Virus record (IMG/VR): IMGVR_UViG_3300024273_002055
Location: 61,054-125,053 of that record
Source of the DNA: a virus
Direction: 5' to 3' (one strand)
Length of the DNA: 64,000 nt
Part shown: positions 63,519 to 64,000 of the stretch, piece after piece
Numbering within the stretch: the first letter of the stretch is position 1
Layout of the letters: each line of letters begins with the position of its first letter
Position numbers and translations under genes: made by a program
The notes under the pieces: model-generated
What the model was told of the DNA's origin: nothing
Seen by the model: the letters and a program-made list of their open reading frames with translations, nothing else
Database searches by the model: none

Positions 63519-63595
63519 TTAAGCAAAAAAAATTATTTGACTATATTTAGATTTTTTTTTAAAAAGAAGGATTATTTATTAGATTTTATCTTCAA

Positions 63596-64000
63596 TTATA
63601 AAGCTTTAATAAAACCTTTGATTTCAGATTTATCAATTAATGCACAAAATTCTAATCCTGAATCTCTAACTGATTGCCATTTAGTATCATTTATATTTTG
63701 TAACTCTAAATCTTTTCCGTTTTTATTATAAGTCCATCCAGATTTTATTTCTATTTGCTTACCTTTAAATTTAAAATCAACATGATATGAATGTATTTTG
63801 TTTTCTAAAACATATTCAAACGTGTCTCCATTTAAAACTTCCCCCAATAAACCTTTATCTTCCATTAGTTCAAGAAACAACTTTTCATAAGAGCCTTGAT
63901 AATGAAGTTCCGTTTCTTTATATTTAAACATCTTAAACTGAGCCTTAAAGTGCTTTTGAAACATTTCACCATCCTTAAGATGATGCTCTACTCCAAAATT
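63596..64000 (-). CDS. PD-(D/E)XK-type homing endonuclease-like protein, 5' end cut by window edge
   Basis: The frame is open to base 64000, so the start lies outside the window; ATG 63964 is internal. The first visible residues NFGVEHHLKDGEMFQKHF are one of the short FGVE-type modules that large-phage homing endonucleases use for DNA recognition. The nuclease part follows: ELHYQGSYEKLFLELM (first acidic residue), then SYHVDFKFKGKQIEIKSGW (Asp and E-x-K of the PD-(D/E)XK core) and SGLEFCALIDK. It resembles the YQGxYExxFL nucleases of large phages. It does not look Vsr-like, so it is a second endonuclease type beside those at 31335 and 38733. It sits beyond the tail tube gene. Confidence 0.6.
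   Translation of the reverse strand, partial: NFGVEHHLKDGEMFQKHFKAQFKMFKYKETELHYQGSYEKLFLELMEDKGLLGEVLNGDTFEYVLENKIHSYHVDFKFKGKQIEIKSGWTYNKNGKDLELQNINDTKWQSVRDSGLEFCALIDKSEIKGFIKAL

Noticed and set aside
1-64000. CRISPR array, insertion sequence, rRNA or tRNA gene
   Set aside because: No direct repeats with unique spacers, no transposase motifs with inverted ends, and no RNA-gene signature were found by reading.

Overview
The window is 64 kb of an AT-rich genome (roughly two thirds A+T by eye) from a large contractile-tailed (myovirus-type), T4-related phage. It is densely coding: no gap reaches 300 bases, and almost every gene lies on the minus strand. I see no tRNA, rRNA or CRISPR array. 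A Bacteroidota host is suggested by two strong promoters that match the Bacteroidota house-keeping pattern TTTG-N19/20-TAnnTTTG and by the near absence of Shine-Dalgarno sequences; this is inference. Neither end of the phage genome is in the window, and the first and last genes run off its edges.

Layout, left to right: 0-2.4 kb, a cut-off coiled-coil protein, a small basic protein and a 573-residue acidic protein. 2.5-12.5 kb, nucleotide and DNA metabolism: nrdA, nrdB, a gp41-type replicative helicase broken by a one-base frameshift, a 5'-3' exonuclease, UvsX recombinase, a gp32-like ssDNA-binding protein and a family A DNA polymerase. 12.6-31.2 kb, baseplate and tail: a 1881-residue protein ending in two wall-degrading domains, a LysM/gp53-like protein, a 1313-residue protein with about 29 copies of a 22-residue repeat, the tape measure, a membrane protein, several unknowns and two paralogous gp26-type baseplate proteins. 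31.3-36 kb, a free-standing endonuclease, RecD2 helicase and three unknown genes. 36-42 kb, a holin and the most interesting locus. 42-47.4 kb, portal, a terminase-like ATPase and the large terminase. 47.4-63.5 kb, small virion proteins, a frameshifted SET-domain gene, three giant fibre proteins and the tail tube. The right edge cuts a further endonuclease-like gene.

The outstanding system is at 36530-42068. A replicative DNA polymerase III alpha subunit (family C), fused at its N terminus to a DnaQ-type proofreading exonuclease, is encoded in two pieces. The first ends in an N-terminal intein half and the second begins with a C-terminal intein half. A free-standing Vsr-like homing endonuclease gene lies between them. 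Joining the exteins restores the conserved polymerase core (RFLNPARN + SPPDIDIDF) at the expected length. This is a 'fractured gene' arrangement in a phage replicase, and it coexists with a separate family A polymerase.

Two promoter classes are apparent. nrdB and the dnaE N-half have host-type promoters that share a 13-base core. Many transcription-unit starts carry TATTTAT on the coding strand, usually 14-31 bases before the start codon, and genes packed inside operons lack it. Five good hairpin terminators end nrdA, the tail tube and three other minus-strand genes. Two genes (helicase and SET) each lack exactly one base for an intact frame, so sequencing error must be excluded before either is called broken.
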